From contig JAPPIG010000084.1 in assembly GCA_028820635.1 (NCBI GenBank), forward strand, positions 248,001-312,000: a stretch of DNA of 64,000 nucleotides. Direction: 5' to 3'. The position numbers and the translations under genes are program-made. Position 1 is the first letter of the stretch. Every line of letters begins with the position of its first letter. The notes beneath the pieces are model-generated. The model did no database searches, was not told the origin of the DNA, and worked only from the letters and a program-made list of their open reading frames with translations. The DNA comes from Candidatus Poribacteria bacterium. GTDB taxonomy: Bacteria; Poribacteria; WGA-4E; WGA-3G. Shown here piece by piece: positions 17,509-24,586 of the stretch.

Positions 17509-18456
17509 ATGGCACAAGAATGGCACGCCAGACAGATTTCTATTGACGAGAAAGTTGATCCAATTGAGGCTTGCTATGAGAACGGATGGACTGATGGTCT
17601 TCCCGTTGTCCCACCGACACCGGAACGTGTTGAAAGAATGCTTAGTGGTACGGAACGCTCGCCAGAGGAATTAATCGCATCTGTTCCACCGAAATGGGGT
17701 AGAGCGACGGTTGAGAGGATAGCAATTAACGCAATTATGGCAGGTTGTTTACCAGCATATCTACCAGTTGTTCTGGCTGCTGTAGAAGCAATGGCATCCG
17801 AGGAATTTAACCTACACGGCGTGCAGGTCACAACATCACATGCCTCTCCCATGTTGGTGGTGAATGGTCCCATCCGTAAACAATTAGACATTAACGACGG
17901 TTTTAATCTTTTCGGACAGGGATGGCGTGCAAACGCAACTATCGGCAGAGCAGTACGACTCATCTGTACAAACGTTGGTGGGGCACTACCGAGAGAATTA
18001 GACCGTGCTGCCTTTGGACACGTTGGCAAATATACTTGTTGCATTGCCGAAAAGGAGGAAGAAAGTTCATGGGATCCGCTCCACGTTGAACGCGGTTTTC
18101 AGCCAGATGAGAGCACTGTGACCGTCTTCGCTGGTGTGGGTCCACAGAGTATAAATGATCACGGTAGTAACACTGCAGAAGGTATCCTCAATACGATCTG
18201 TCAAAATATTTCTTCTCCCGGCAACAGCAGTGGCGAAACGCTTATCGTTATCGGAATTGAACATGCGAAGACAATTTCAGCAGATGGATTTAGCAAAACA
18301 GATGTCCGCCGCTATATCGCTGAGACGACAAAGCGATATTCGGAAGATGACCTGCTTCTAATGGTTGCTGGCGGACCGGCTGGAAGATGGAGCATGGTTG
18401 TTCCCGGCTGGGGTTCTCCCTCTTCACGTGCAGTTACTGTAGCGTTGAAAAATTAA
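17509..18456 (+). CDS. Conserved protein of unknown function (TDGLPVVPPT family)
   Basis: A 315-residue soluble protein with strong TAAGGAGG ribosome site. It has conserved-looking blocks: NGWTDGLPVVPPTPERVERM (24-43), TVERIAINAIMAGCLPAYLPVVLAAVEAM, VVNGPIRKQLDIN, ANATIGRAVRLICTNVGGALP and a C-terminal GGPAGRWSMVVPGWG. I recall these blocks from uncharacterised proteins, sometimes associated with UGSC-motif redox proteins, but cannot assign a reaction. It has its own promoter, and the CBS/kor cluster follows after 138 bases. Confidence 0.7.
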   Translation: MAQEWHARQISIDEKVDPIEACYENGWTDGLPVVPPTPERVERMLSGTERSPEELIASVPPKWGRATVERIAINAIMAGCLPAYLPVVLAAVEAMASEEFNLHGVQVTTSHASPMLVVNGPIRKQLDINDGFNLFGQGWRANATIGRAVRLICTNVGGALPRELDRAAFGHVGKYTCCIAEKEEESSWDPLHVERGFQPDESTVTVFAGVGPQSINDHGSNTAEGILNTICQNISSPGNSSGETLIVIGIEHAKTISADGFSKTDVRRYIAETTKRYSEDDLLLMVAGGPAGRWSMVVPGWGSPSSRAVTVALKN

Positions 18457-18594
18457 TCTCTATTTGCAGTTTTTACACCTGACAGTGCTGCAACTAAATA
18501 TACTTGCAAATTCATAACAAATATGGTATCCTATAATAAAGAACAGTAAGAAACCCAACCCCGTTTTTGACGTTAATATCAAGGAGGCTATACG

Positions 18595-19032
18595 ATGGAC
18601 GCGAGAACATTATCGTTACCGATTAGCACGCTCGGTTATAAACAACCTGCCACCGTCCAAGTTGGTTCTCCGCTATCAGATGCCATTGACATCATGCAAG
18701 TAGAGGGATTCGGATGCGTCCTTGTTGTTGATACGGAACAACGACTCGTCGGGATTCTCACTGACCGTGATCTGCTCGGTCATGTGTGTGGCAAACGGTT
18801 AGACCCTGCAAATGTTAACGTTGAAGAAATCATGACTGCAAATCCCGAATCGTTACGTGCCAGCGACCCGATTGCCTTTGCTTTGAATCTAATGCATCTC
18901 GGACATTTCAGACATGTTCCACTTTGTATTTGGGATGACCAGAATCAAGAATTTCCGATCGGATTGATTTCAACACGGGATATTTTAGACCACGTTGCTA
19001 TATTTATTGAGAGTCAGGAAGGAGGCGCATAA
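18595..19032 (+). CDS. CBS-domain-pair protein
   Basis: 145 residues made of two CBS motifs (a Bateman module) and nothing else. The first repeat contains GCVLVVDTEQRLVGILTDRDLL and the second GHFRHVPLC...FPIGLISTRDILDH. CBS pairs bind adenine nucleotides and regulate partner proteins. AAGGAGG lies six bases before the ATG. The second CBS gene follows after two bases, and korAB lie downstream, so a role as an energy-charge sensor for that enzyme is possible but inferred. Confidence 0.9.
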   Translation: MDARTLSLPISTLGYKQPATVQVGSPLSDAIDIMQVEGFGCVLVVDTEQRLVGILTDRDLLGHVCGKRLDPANVNVEEIMTANPESLRASDPIAFALNLMHLGHFRHVPLCIWDDQNQEFPIGLISTRDILDHVAIFIESQEGGA

Positions 19033-19034
19033 CT

Positions 19035-19574
19035 ATGCTTTACGATCAAGCAATTGATGAAGAATTAGCGCAGATGGATAAAGATGCGGAGTCGCCTCTT
19101 AAAGCATTGCAGGTAAGTGAAATTCAGGTGCCGCTCAAACACTTGATGCGGTCCTGTGTGACGATTGACATTACTGCAAGCACGCAGGACGCAATTGATT
19201 TGTTAATTGAATATCATATTGGTGCTGCGTCCGTTGTGGAAGATGGAGTGCTTCGCGGTATTTTTGGTGAACGCGACGTATTGCGTAAAGTTCTAAACAA
19301 ACAGGTAGGCGATCTAACGCAAATTCCTGTGACACAATTCATGAAAGCGGATCCGCAAACAGCAAACCCCGAAGATATGTTGGATACAGCTGTGTTGTAT
19401 ATGGCACGTGGCGGTTTTCGACACTTGCCGATTGTTGATGAACAGCAACATCCCATCGGCATGGTATCAATTCGCGATGTTATCTCTTATCTCGTGGATT
19501 ATTTTCCACAAGAGGTATTGACATTGCCCTCCAATCCAGTACGCGATGCTTTGAAAGCACGAGAAGGAGCATAA
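19035..19574 (+). CDS. CBS-domain-pair protein
   Basis: 179 residues. After a short acidic N-terminus (DEELAQMDKDAES) there are two CBS motifs: VPLKHLMRSCVTIDI...GAASVVEDGVLRGIFGERDVLRK and VTQFMKADPQTANPEDML...FRHLPIVDEQQHPIGMVSIRDV. GGAGG nine bases before the ATG is formed by the end of the upstream CBS gene, so the two are translationally coupled. It ends at 19574, and a micro-ORF with a strong ribosome site begins at once. Confidence 0.9.
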   Translation: MLYDQAIDEELAQMDKDAESPLKALQVSEIQVPLKHLMRSCVTIDITASTQDAIDLLIEYHIGAASVVEDGVLRGIFGERDVLRKVLNKQVGDLTQIPVTQFMKADPQTANPEDMLDTAVLYMARGGFRHLPIVDEQQHPIGMVSIRDVISYLVDYFPQEVLTLPSNPVRDALKAREGA

Positions 19575-19575
19575 C

Positions 19576-19650
19576 ATGGACGATGTCTTTTATCGGTGGG
19601 CACCGCGGTACCACCCTTATAAAATAGCATATAAAAAGGCTGAACACTGA
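19576..19650 (+). CDS. 24-residue micro-ORF between CBS gene and korA
   Basis: ATG 19576 follows GAAGGAG (in the last codons of the CBS gene) at ideal distance. The ORF begins MDDVFYRWAPRYHPYK and ends in TGA 19648-19650, which overlaps the korA ATG (19650) in a TGATG junction. Its start and stop are therefore both coupled to the neighbouring genes. The peptide is rich in aromatic and basic residues. It could be a real small protein or a leader that feeds ribosomes into korA. I recognise no homologue. Confidence 0.5.
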   Translation: MDDVFYRWAPRYHPYKIAYKKAEH

Positions 19651-21479
19651 TGCGTAAGCAAGTAGAGCAAATTCAAGCGGCAACAGTTCTGTTTGCAGGG
19701 GACTCTGGCGATGGTTCCCAAACAATAGGAACACAGATGACGGAAACCTCCGCTATTGTCGGGAACGATGTTGCCACGTTACCCGATTACCCCGCTGAAA
19801 TTAAAGCCCCTGCTGGTTCGCTCGCTGGGGTTTCTGGATTTCAATTACACTTCTCAAGCGAAACTATTCACACTCCCGGTGACACTTGTGATGTCCTTGT
19901 AGCGATGAATCCCGCCGCGTTAAAAGTCAATCTTCACAAATTGAAGGCTAACGGAATTCTAATTGTCAATTCCGATAATTTTGCACGTAAAAATTTGCGA
20001 CTTGCAGGTTACACAGACAATCCATTAGAAGATGATTCGCTGACAAAATACCAAGTTTTTCCTGTAGAATTGACTAAACTTACTCGTAAAACACTTGAAT
20101 CGACAGGTCTTGGTAATAAAGATATGGATCGGTGTAAAAACTTTTTTGCACTCGGTATGATATTATGGTTATACAGCCGCCCGATGGATCACACCATCAG
20201 ATGGATTAAGAGCCGGTTTGCCGCCAAATATCCGGAATTCATAGAACCAAATATCTTAGCACTCCGAGCGGGCAACACCTATTGCGAAGCAACAGAACAA
20301 TTTGCAACTTCCTATGAAGTTAAGCCAGCACAATTTGCCCCCGGAAAATATCGTAATATTGCGGGCAATACTTCTACTGTTTTGGGGCTTGTGGCTGCGG
20401 CGCATCAATCTGGATTACAGTTGGTTTACGGGAGTTACCCGATTACGCCTGCCAGTGACATCCTGCATGGTTTGGCAAATTATCGAAACTTTGGCATCGT
20501 AACAATGCAGATGGAGGACGAAATTGCTGCTGTTGGGGTTGCTATTGGTGCTGCATTTAGCGGTGCACTTGGCGTTACCGGTAGTAGCGGTCCAGGACTT
20601 GCCCTGAAATCTGAAGCAATTAACTTGGCTATGATTACAGAATTGCCTCTCGTTGTTTGCAATATACAAAGAGCCGGTCCTTCAACTGGAATGCCGACAA
20701 AAACAGAACAAGCGGACTTGTTACAGATGTTTTACGGTAGAAATGGAGAATCCCCTATTCCTATTCTTGCAGCATGTCGTCCGACTGACTGTTTTGACAC
20801 AGTTTATGAAGCATGCCGAATCGCTGTGAAATATCGGACTCCCGTTATCTTCCTTTCGGAACTTTATATAGCCCTTGGTGCGGAGCCGTGGCAGATTCCC
20901 GATGTTGCGGATCTCCCTAAAATTGAACCCAATTTCCAAAACAATGTGAATGGTTTTGAACCTTATACGAGGAACGCTGATACTCTCGCAAGACCCTGGG
21001 CAAAGCCTGGGACACCCGGACTTGAGCATCGCATCGGTGGTTTGGAAAAGTCGGATATAACAGGGAATGTGAGTTATGATGCTGAAAATCATGAGAAAAT
21101 GGTGAGTATCAGGGCAGAAAAAGTTAAACGGATCGCAGATGAAATTCCGCCTACTGAAATCTTTGGTGCACAAGAGGGGGACCTACTCGTGCTTGGATGG
21201 GGTGGCACTTTTGGGACGATTCGGACTGTGGTAGAAAATAAACTTGAAGAAGGGCACGCAATTGGTCATGCACATTTGCGACATCTCAATCCGTTCCCAA
21301 GCGATTTAGGCGAGGTTCTTAGCCGATTCAAAACCGTTTTAATTCCTGAACTAAACAGTGGTCAGCTCCGTCAATTGATCCGAAACGAATTTCTTGTTGA
21401 TGCTATTGGACTTAACAAAGTCCAGGGACAACCTTTCCAAGTTTTTGAACTGGAATCTAAAATTGAAACTTACATCTAA
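19650..21479 (+). CDS. korA: 2-oxoacid:ferredoxin oxidoreductase, fused gamma-alpha subunit
   Basis: A 609-residue KorA-type subunit. Residues 1-190 form the gamma domain (VLFAGDSGDGSQTIGTQM, ALKVNLHKLKANGILIVN). The alpha domain follows with YGSYPITPASDIL, GALGVTGSSGPGLALKSE, and NIQRAGPSTGMPTKTEQADL, then the C-terminal transketolase-like domain. With KorB it decarboxylates 2-oxoglutarate (or another 2-oxoacid) to the CoA thioester and reduces ferredoxin. Members with this gamma-alpha fusion are usually 2-oxoglutarate synthases. Ribosome site AAAAAGG is ten bases from the ATG. Confidence 0.92.
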   Translation: MRKQVEQIQAATVLFAGDSGDGSQTIGTQMTETSAIVGNDVATLPDYPAEIKAPAGSLAGVSGFQLHFSSETIHTPGDTCDVLVAMNPAALKVNLHKLKANGILIVNSDNFARKNLRLAGYTDNPLEDDSLTKYQVFPVELTKLTRKTLESTGLGNKDMDRCKNFFALGMILWLYSRPMDHTIRWIKSRFAAKYPEFIEPNILALRAGNTYCEATEQFATSYEVKPAQFAPGKYRNIAGNTSTVLGLVAAAHQSGLQLVYGSYPITPASDILHGLANYRNFGIVTMQMEDEIAAVGVAIGAAFSGALGVTGSSGPGLALKSEAINLAMITELPLVVCNIQRAGPSTGMPTKTEQADLLQMFYGRNGESPIPILAACRPTDCFDTVYEACRIAVKYRTPVIFLSELYIALGAEPWQIPDVADLPKIEPNFQNNVNGFEPYTRNADTLARPWAKPGTPGLEHRIGGLEKSDITGNVSYDAENHEKMVSIRAEKVKRIADEIPPTEIFGAQEGDLLVLGWGGTFGTIRTVVENKLEEGHAIGHAHLRHLNPFPSDLGEVLSRFKTVLIPELNSGQLRQLIRNEFLVDAIGLNKVQGQPFQVFELESKIETYI

Positions 21480-21492
21480 CACACAACTATAT

Positions 21493-21539
21493 CGAGATTG
21501 CACAAACACAAATTTTTGTGCTTCACTTAAGAAATCTCG
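21493..21539 (+). other. Stem-loop in the korA-korB spacer
   Basis: CGAGATT (21493-21499) pairs with AATCTCG (21533-21539), and inside it GCACAA (21500-21505) pairs with TTGTGC (21516-21521). There is no T-tract, so it is more likely an mRNA-stability or processing element than a terminator. Confidence 0.45.
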
Positions 21540-21566
21540 GATAATGTATAAAAGGCAGACACACGT

Positions 21567-22604
21567 ATGAAAAATAAAAAATCTTCAGGTATTCCGCTTG
21601 GGGTGCCTACCCTTACCCCGAAAGATTTTACATCTGATCAAGATGAGCGATGGTGTCCCGGTTGCGGCGATTACTCTATTCTTGCACAAACGCGACGGAT
21701 TATGCCTGAATTGGGTATCCCCAGAGAAAATATCGTCTTTATCTCCGGAATTGGGTGTTCAAGTCGTTTTCCTTACTATATGAACACCTACGGGTTTCAT
21801 ACGATTCACGGCAGAGCCCCGACTATCGCATCGGGTGTGAAAATGGCAAATCCTGATCTTTCTGTTTGGGTTATCACGGGTGATGGCGACGCGCTGTCCA
21901 TCGGTGGAAACCATTTCATCCATCTCCTGCGCCGTAATTTTGACATCAACGTTTTGCTCTTTAATAATCGTATCTACGGACTTACCAAAGGACAATACTC
22001 ACCCACTTCGGAACAAGGCAAAGACACAAAATCAAGCCCGTTCGGTTCTCTTGAAGCTCCCTTTAATCCGATTAGTCTTGCTCTGGCTGCGGGGGCAACT
22101 TTTGCAGCACGCTCGCTTGATAGAGACCCTGAACATTTGCGATCCATTATTAAAGCTGCGTTTGAACATAAAGGCACCTCTTTTATTGAAATCTATCAAA
22201 ACTGTAACGAGTTTAATGATAAAACTTTTTTCCTATACACAGAAAAAGACACCAAAGCCGATAACACCGTCTTCCTTCAACACGGCGAACCTCTTCTCTT
22301 CGGCAAAGAACACGAAAAAGGGATTCGTTTGAATGGATTCCAACCTGAAGTTACTACCGTGACAAACGGCACAGATGATCTTATCGTGCATGATCAATAT
22401 GCCGAAAATACTACCTTAGCAAACTTCCTTGCACGTATGAGTGATATGCCTGAAATGCCCCACCCTATCGGTATCTTCCGAAGCGTTCAGCATACCTGCT
22501 ATGAGGATATGATGACTGACCAGATTGCCTCTGCCAAGCAGCAGCGAGGTGAAGGCGACCTTGAAGCACTACTCAATGCAGGGAATACATGGGTCGTGGA
22601 GTAA
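21567..22604 (+). CDS. korB: 2-oxoacid:ferredoxin oxidoreductase, beta subunit
   Basis: A 345-residue ThDP-binding subunit. CPGCG (30-34) and GIGCSSR (near 66) supply iron-sulfur cysteines. The ThDP motif is ITGDGDALSIGGNH ending in LLFNNRIYGLTKGQYSP. The C-terminal part has the usual region with HTCYEDM. It works with KorA, 87 bases upstream, as the catalytic subunit in the reductive TCA direction or in oxidative metabolism with ferredoxin. The C-terminus (residues 210-345) is somewhat longer than the shortest family members. Confidence 0.93.
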   Translation: MKNKKSSGIPLGVPTLTPKDFTSDQDERWCPGCGDYSILAQTRRIMPELGIPRENIVFISGIGCSSRFPYYMNTYGFHTIHGRAPTIASGVKMANPDLSVWVITGDGDALSIGGNHFIHLLRRNFDINVLLFNNRIYGLTKGQYSPTSEQGKDTKSSPFGSLEAPFNPISLALAAGATFAARSLDRDPEHLRSIIKAAFEHKGTSFIEIYQNCNEFNDKTFFLYTEKDTKADNTVFLQHGEPLLFGKEHEKGIRLNGFQPEVTTVTNGTDDLIVHDQYAENTTLANFLARMSDMPEMPHPIGIFRSVQHTCYEDMMTDQIASAKQQRGEGDLEALLNAGNTWVVE

Positions 22605-22633
22605 CTACACCTGTTACATCATAAAGCGCGTCT

Positions 22634-22678
22634 GGATCACGGATGGTCATGGATAAAATTCATGACCATCCGTGATCC
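22634..22678. terminator. Bidirectional hairpin between korB and the DUF4159 gene
   Basis: A perfect 18-bp stem (GGATCACGGATGGTCATG at 22634-22651 against 22661-22678) with a 9-base loop, located between two convergent genes. It lacks a T-tract on either strand, so factor-independent termination is not certain; it may instead be a dispersed palindrome. Confidence 0.6.
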
Positions 22679-22690
22679 AACCGACCACAC

Positions 22691-24025
22691 TTACTCCTTA
22701 TACCTCGACCTATCCGTATTCCCACCATACTTCAGTGCATAAATCAACAGATTCGTCATAAACCGATAGACATCCGGAGAACGGCGGAGTCGTAGCATCG
22801 TACGGCTCTCAATCTCTGCGGTTTCCATAGCGCACATATAATCCTTCCGATTGTAAACGACTGCTAACCGATTATCAATAATGATCCCTTTCTGAAAACG
22901 GAACTGCGTTGGTTGTGCGTTATTTTCGTTGCCCCAGAACACATCGCCACCTGTTGGTGGTTTCTTGAGATGATAATGAATTGTATAAATCTCATGTTCA
23001 TGGGGCAGCATTTCAAGCGGATACTCTGGAAAAATCTGTTGTAACTCTTCAGCCACAATGTGTGCAAAGAGTCCATGAAAACCGCAATCATCAAAGAAAA
23101 GCATACCACCTTCATCAACGATATATTTGCGGAGTGCAGCGCGTTCTGCTGGCGTAAAACTGCTTTGTAGGGGACCATCTTTCGCAAGTCCGCGTCCAGC
23201 GGTAATATCCTTATCGTGTCCTGTCATCACAATGAGTGGTGCGTCAAAAATCTTTGGATTTGTTAGAGGAAGTGCGCCTCCTTCAAAACTCATATCTAAT
23301 CGAATTGTGGTGTGCTTATCCATCCATTTCATAAGGGCAGGCAGTGCAGTCGGGTCTTGCCACCAATCCGAGAGTGAATGTTTTAGTCGGATAATCCGAA
23401 TATGGCCGCGTAAATTATCCCCTGTCCCCTCAAGGATAGCCCCTAATTGACCTTGCGGCAGGAGTACAGGATTGTGTATGACATTAAGGTTTCCTCCCCT
23501 TAGACCTCTCTCCGGTAAAGTTTCATCAAGTAATTCAGCGAAGCCACCTGTCTTAGAGGTGTTTGGCTTTGGACTAATAACAACAGAAGGACGCGATTTT
23601 GTCTTTCCTGCAGTTGATGGGACTGTTGGGGCATCTATAGGAGTTTCCCGTACGGAATCAACAGCACGTTGATCTGTGTCCACTCGAAGATTTGGAGCAG
23701 AGATATCGTCTGGTTTTAATACGTCCGTGTCATACATTGGCGTAGCCGTTGGATTTTGAATTGAGGTGTCGGTTTTTGGAATTTGATTGATTGACGGGAT
23801 GTGAACTCGTAGTGGATTTTCAGTTTGCCGCGTTGTGGGAAGTGCTACCGTTCTATGTGTTCGGTGCACTGTATCTCTTGTTGGTGTGTTTTTGACAAAT
23901 CTAACGTCGATTGCATCGTCATTCAATGTCCAATAGTGTTCTGATAGAAACAGACCGATAATCGCAGCGATAAGGATATGAATTAACACTGAAGTGATAA
24001 CTGCATGAAGCCGTTTGTATTTCAT
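22691..24025 (-). CDS. DUF4159 domain protein with N-terminal membrane anchor
   Basis: 444 residues. One membrane helix near residues 8-28 (VITSVLIHILIAAIIGLFLS) is followed by a Thr/Pro-rich linker of about 130 residues, as in TonB-like periplasmic proteins. Residues 200-440 are the DUF4159 domain, with FDAPLIVMTGHD, LRKYIVDEGGMLFFDDCGFHG and FRFQKGIIID. DUF4159 domains resemble glutamine-amidotransferase/periplasmic domains; their function is unknown. The ATG is six bases after the stop of the DUF1854 gene without a good ribosome site, so translation is probably coupled. Confidence 0.82.
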   Translation of the reverse strand: MKYKRLHAVITSVLIHILIAAIIGLFLSEHYWTLNDDAIDVRFVKNTPTRDTVHRTHRTVALPTTRQTENPLRVHIPSINQIPKTDTSIQNPTATPMYDTDVLKPDDISAPNLRVDTDQRAVDSVRETPIDAPTVPSTAGKTKSRPSVVISPKPNTSKTGGFAELLDETLPERGLRGGNLNVIHNPVLLPQGQLGAILEGTGDNLRGHIRIIRLKHSLSDWWQDPTALPALMKWMDKHTTIRLDMSFEGGALPLTNPKIFDAPLIVMTGHDKDITAGRGLAKDGPLQSSFTPAERAALRKYIVDEGGMLFFDDCGFHGLFAHIVAEELQQIFPEYPLEMLPHEHEIYTIHYHLKKPPTGGDVFWGNENNAQPTQFRFQKGIIIDNRLAVVYNRKDYMCAMETAEIESRTMLRLRRSPDVYRFMTNLLIYALKYGGNTDRSRYKE

Positions 24026-24031
24026 TGCTAT

Positions 24032-24586
24032 TTACAGATGCCGCTGAATTTGATGAAAACTCTGCGCATCTAACTCCCGATAATCTGGAATATCGTATCG
24101 ATTCCCCCGCACATCAGTCACAAAAAGCCGTGCAGGTGGAGACTGCTTTATATTCTGATTCAATCCACGCACTAAAAACGTCACGCGCCCGCGTTCCGTT
24201 TCTACCTCCCATTCATGAATACCGAATTGTTCCTTCACACGGTAAATTTTTTGAATTGTAGGGGTAAAATATCGTTTATCCAATTCTTCATTTAGAATTT
24301 TGAGACTTTCAGGTGCAAGTTCTGACGGGTTCACAAGAATACCAATTTCGGTGTCCTCATCTGCGGCGAGCGAGATGTATTGTTCAGGTTTACTAAGCGG
24401 CATAAGTCTGCGTACAATTACCCGCAGATGACAGACCTCTTTGCGAATTTCAAGCCGTGCTGTGCCTACTTGAGAACGTGTGAATGTAAGTTCAGATGCC
24501 TTCAGAAAACGTGATGTAAAATCATCTTGTTCAATAGACTCAGTGTTTTCCGATTTATTTTTTTCTTTCATGTTTTCGTTTTGCAT
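24032..24586 (-). CDS. DUF1854 domain protein
   Basis: 184 residues with a polar N-terminal tail (about 30 residues) and the DUF1854 domain: VCHLRVIVRRLMPLSKPEQYISLAADEDTEIG..., then EELDKRYFTPTIQKIYRVKEQFG and a C-terminal VTDVRGNRYDIPDY. DUF1854 proteins occur beside or fused to ABC exporters; some are described as cyanophycin-metabolism-associated. Here it starts immediately after the exporter stop (TAA then ATG), which supports a joint function. Confidence 0.88.
   Translation of the reverse strand: MQNENMKEKNKSENTESIEQDDFTSRFLKASELTFTRSQVGTARLEIRKEVCHLRVIVRRLMPLSKPEQYISLAADEDTEIGILVNPSELAPESLKILNEELDKRYFTPTIQKIYRVKEQFGIHEWEVETERGRVTFLVRGLNQNIKQSPPARLFVTDVRGNRYDIPDYRELDAQSFHQIQRHL

Noticed and set aside
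19578-19618. T-box-like core on the minus strand (AAGGGTGGTACCGCGG followed about 20 bases later by CGTCC).
   Set aside because: No minus-strand gene lies downstream, the specifier stem is missing, and the bases are codons of the micro-ORF. Probably coincidence.
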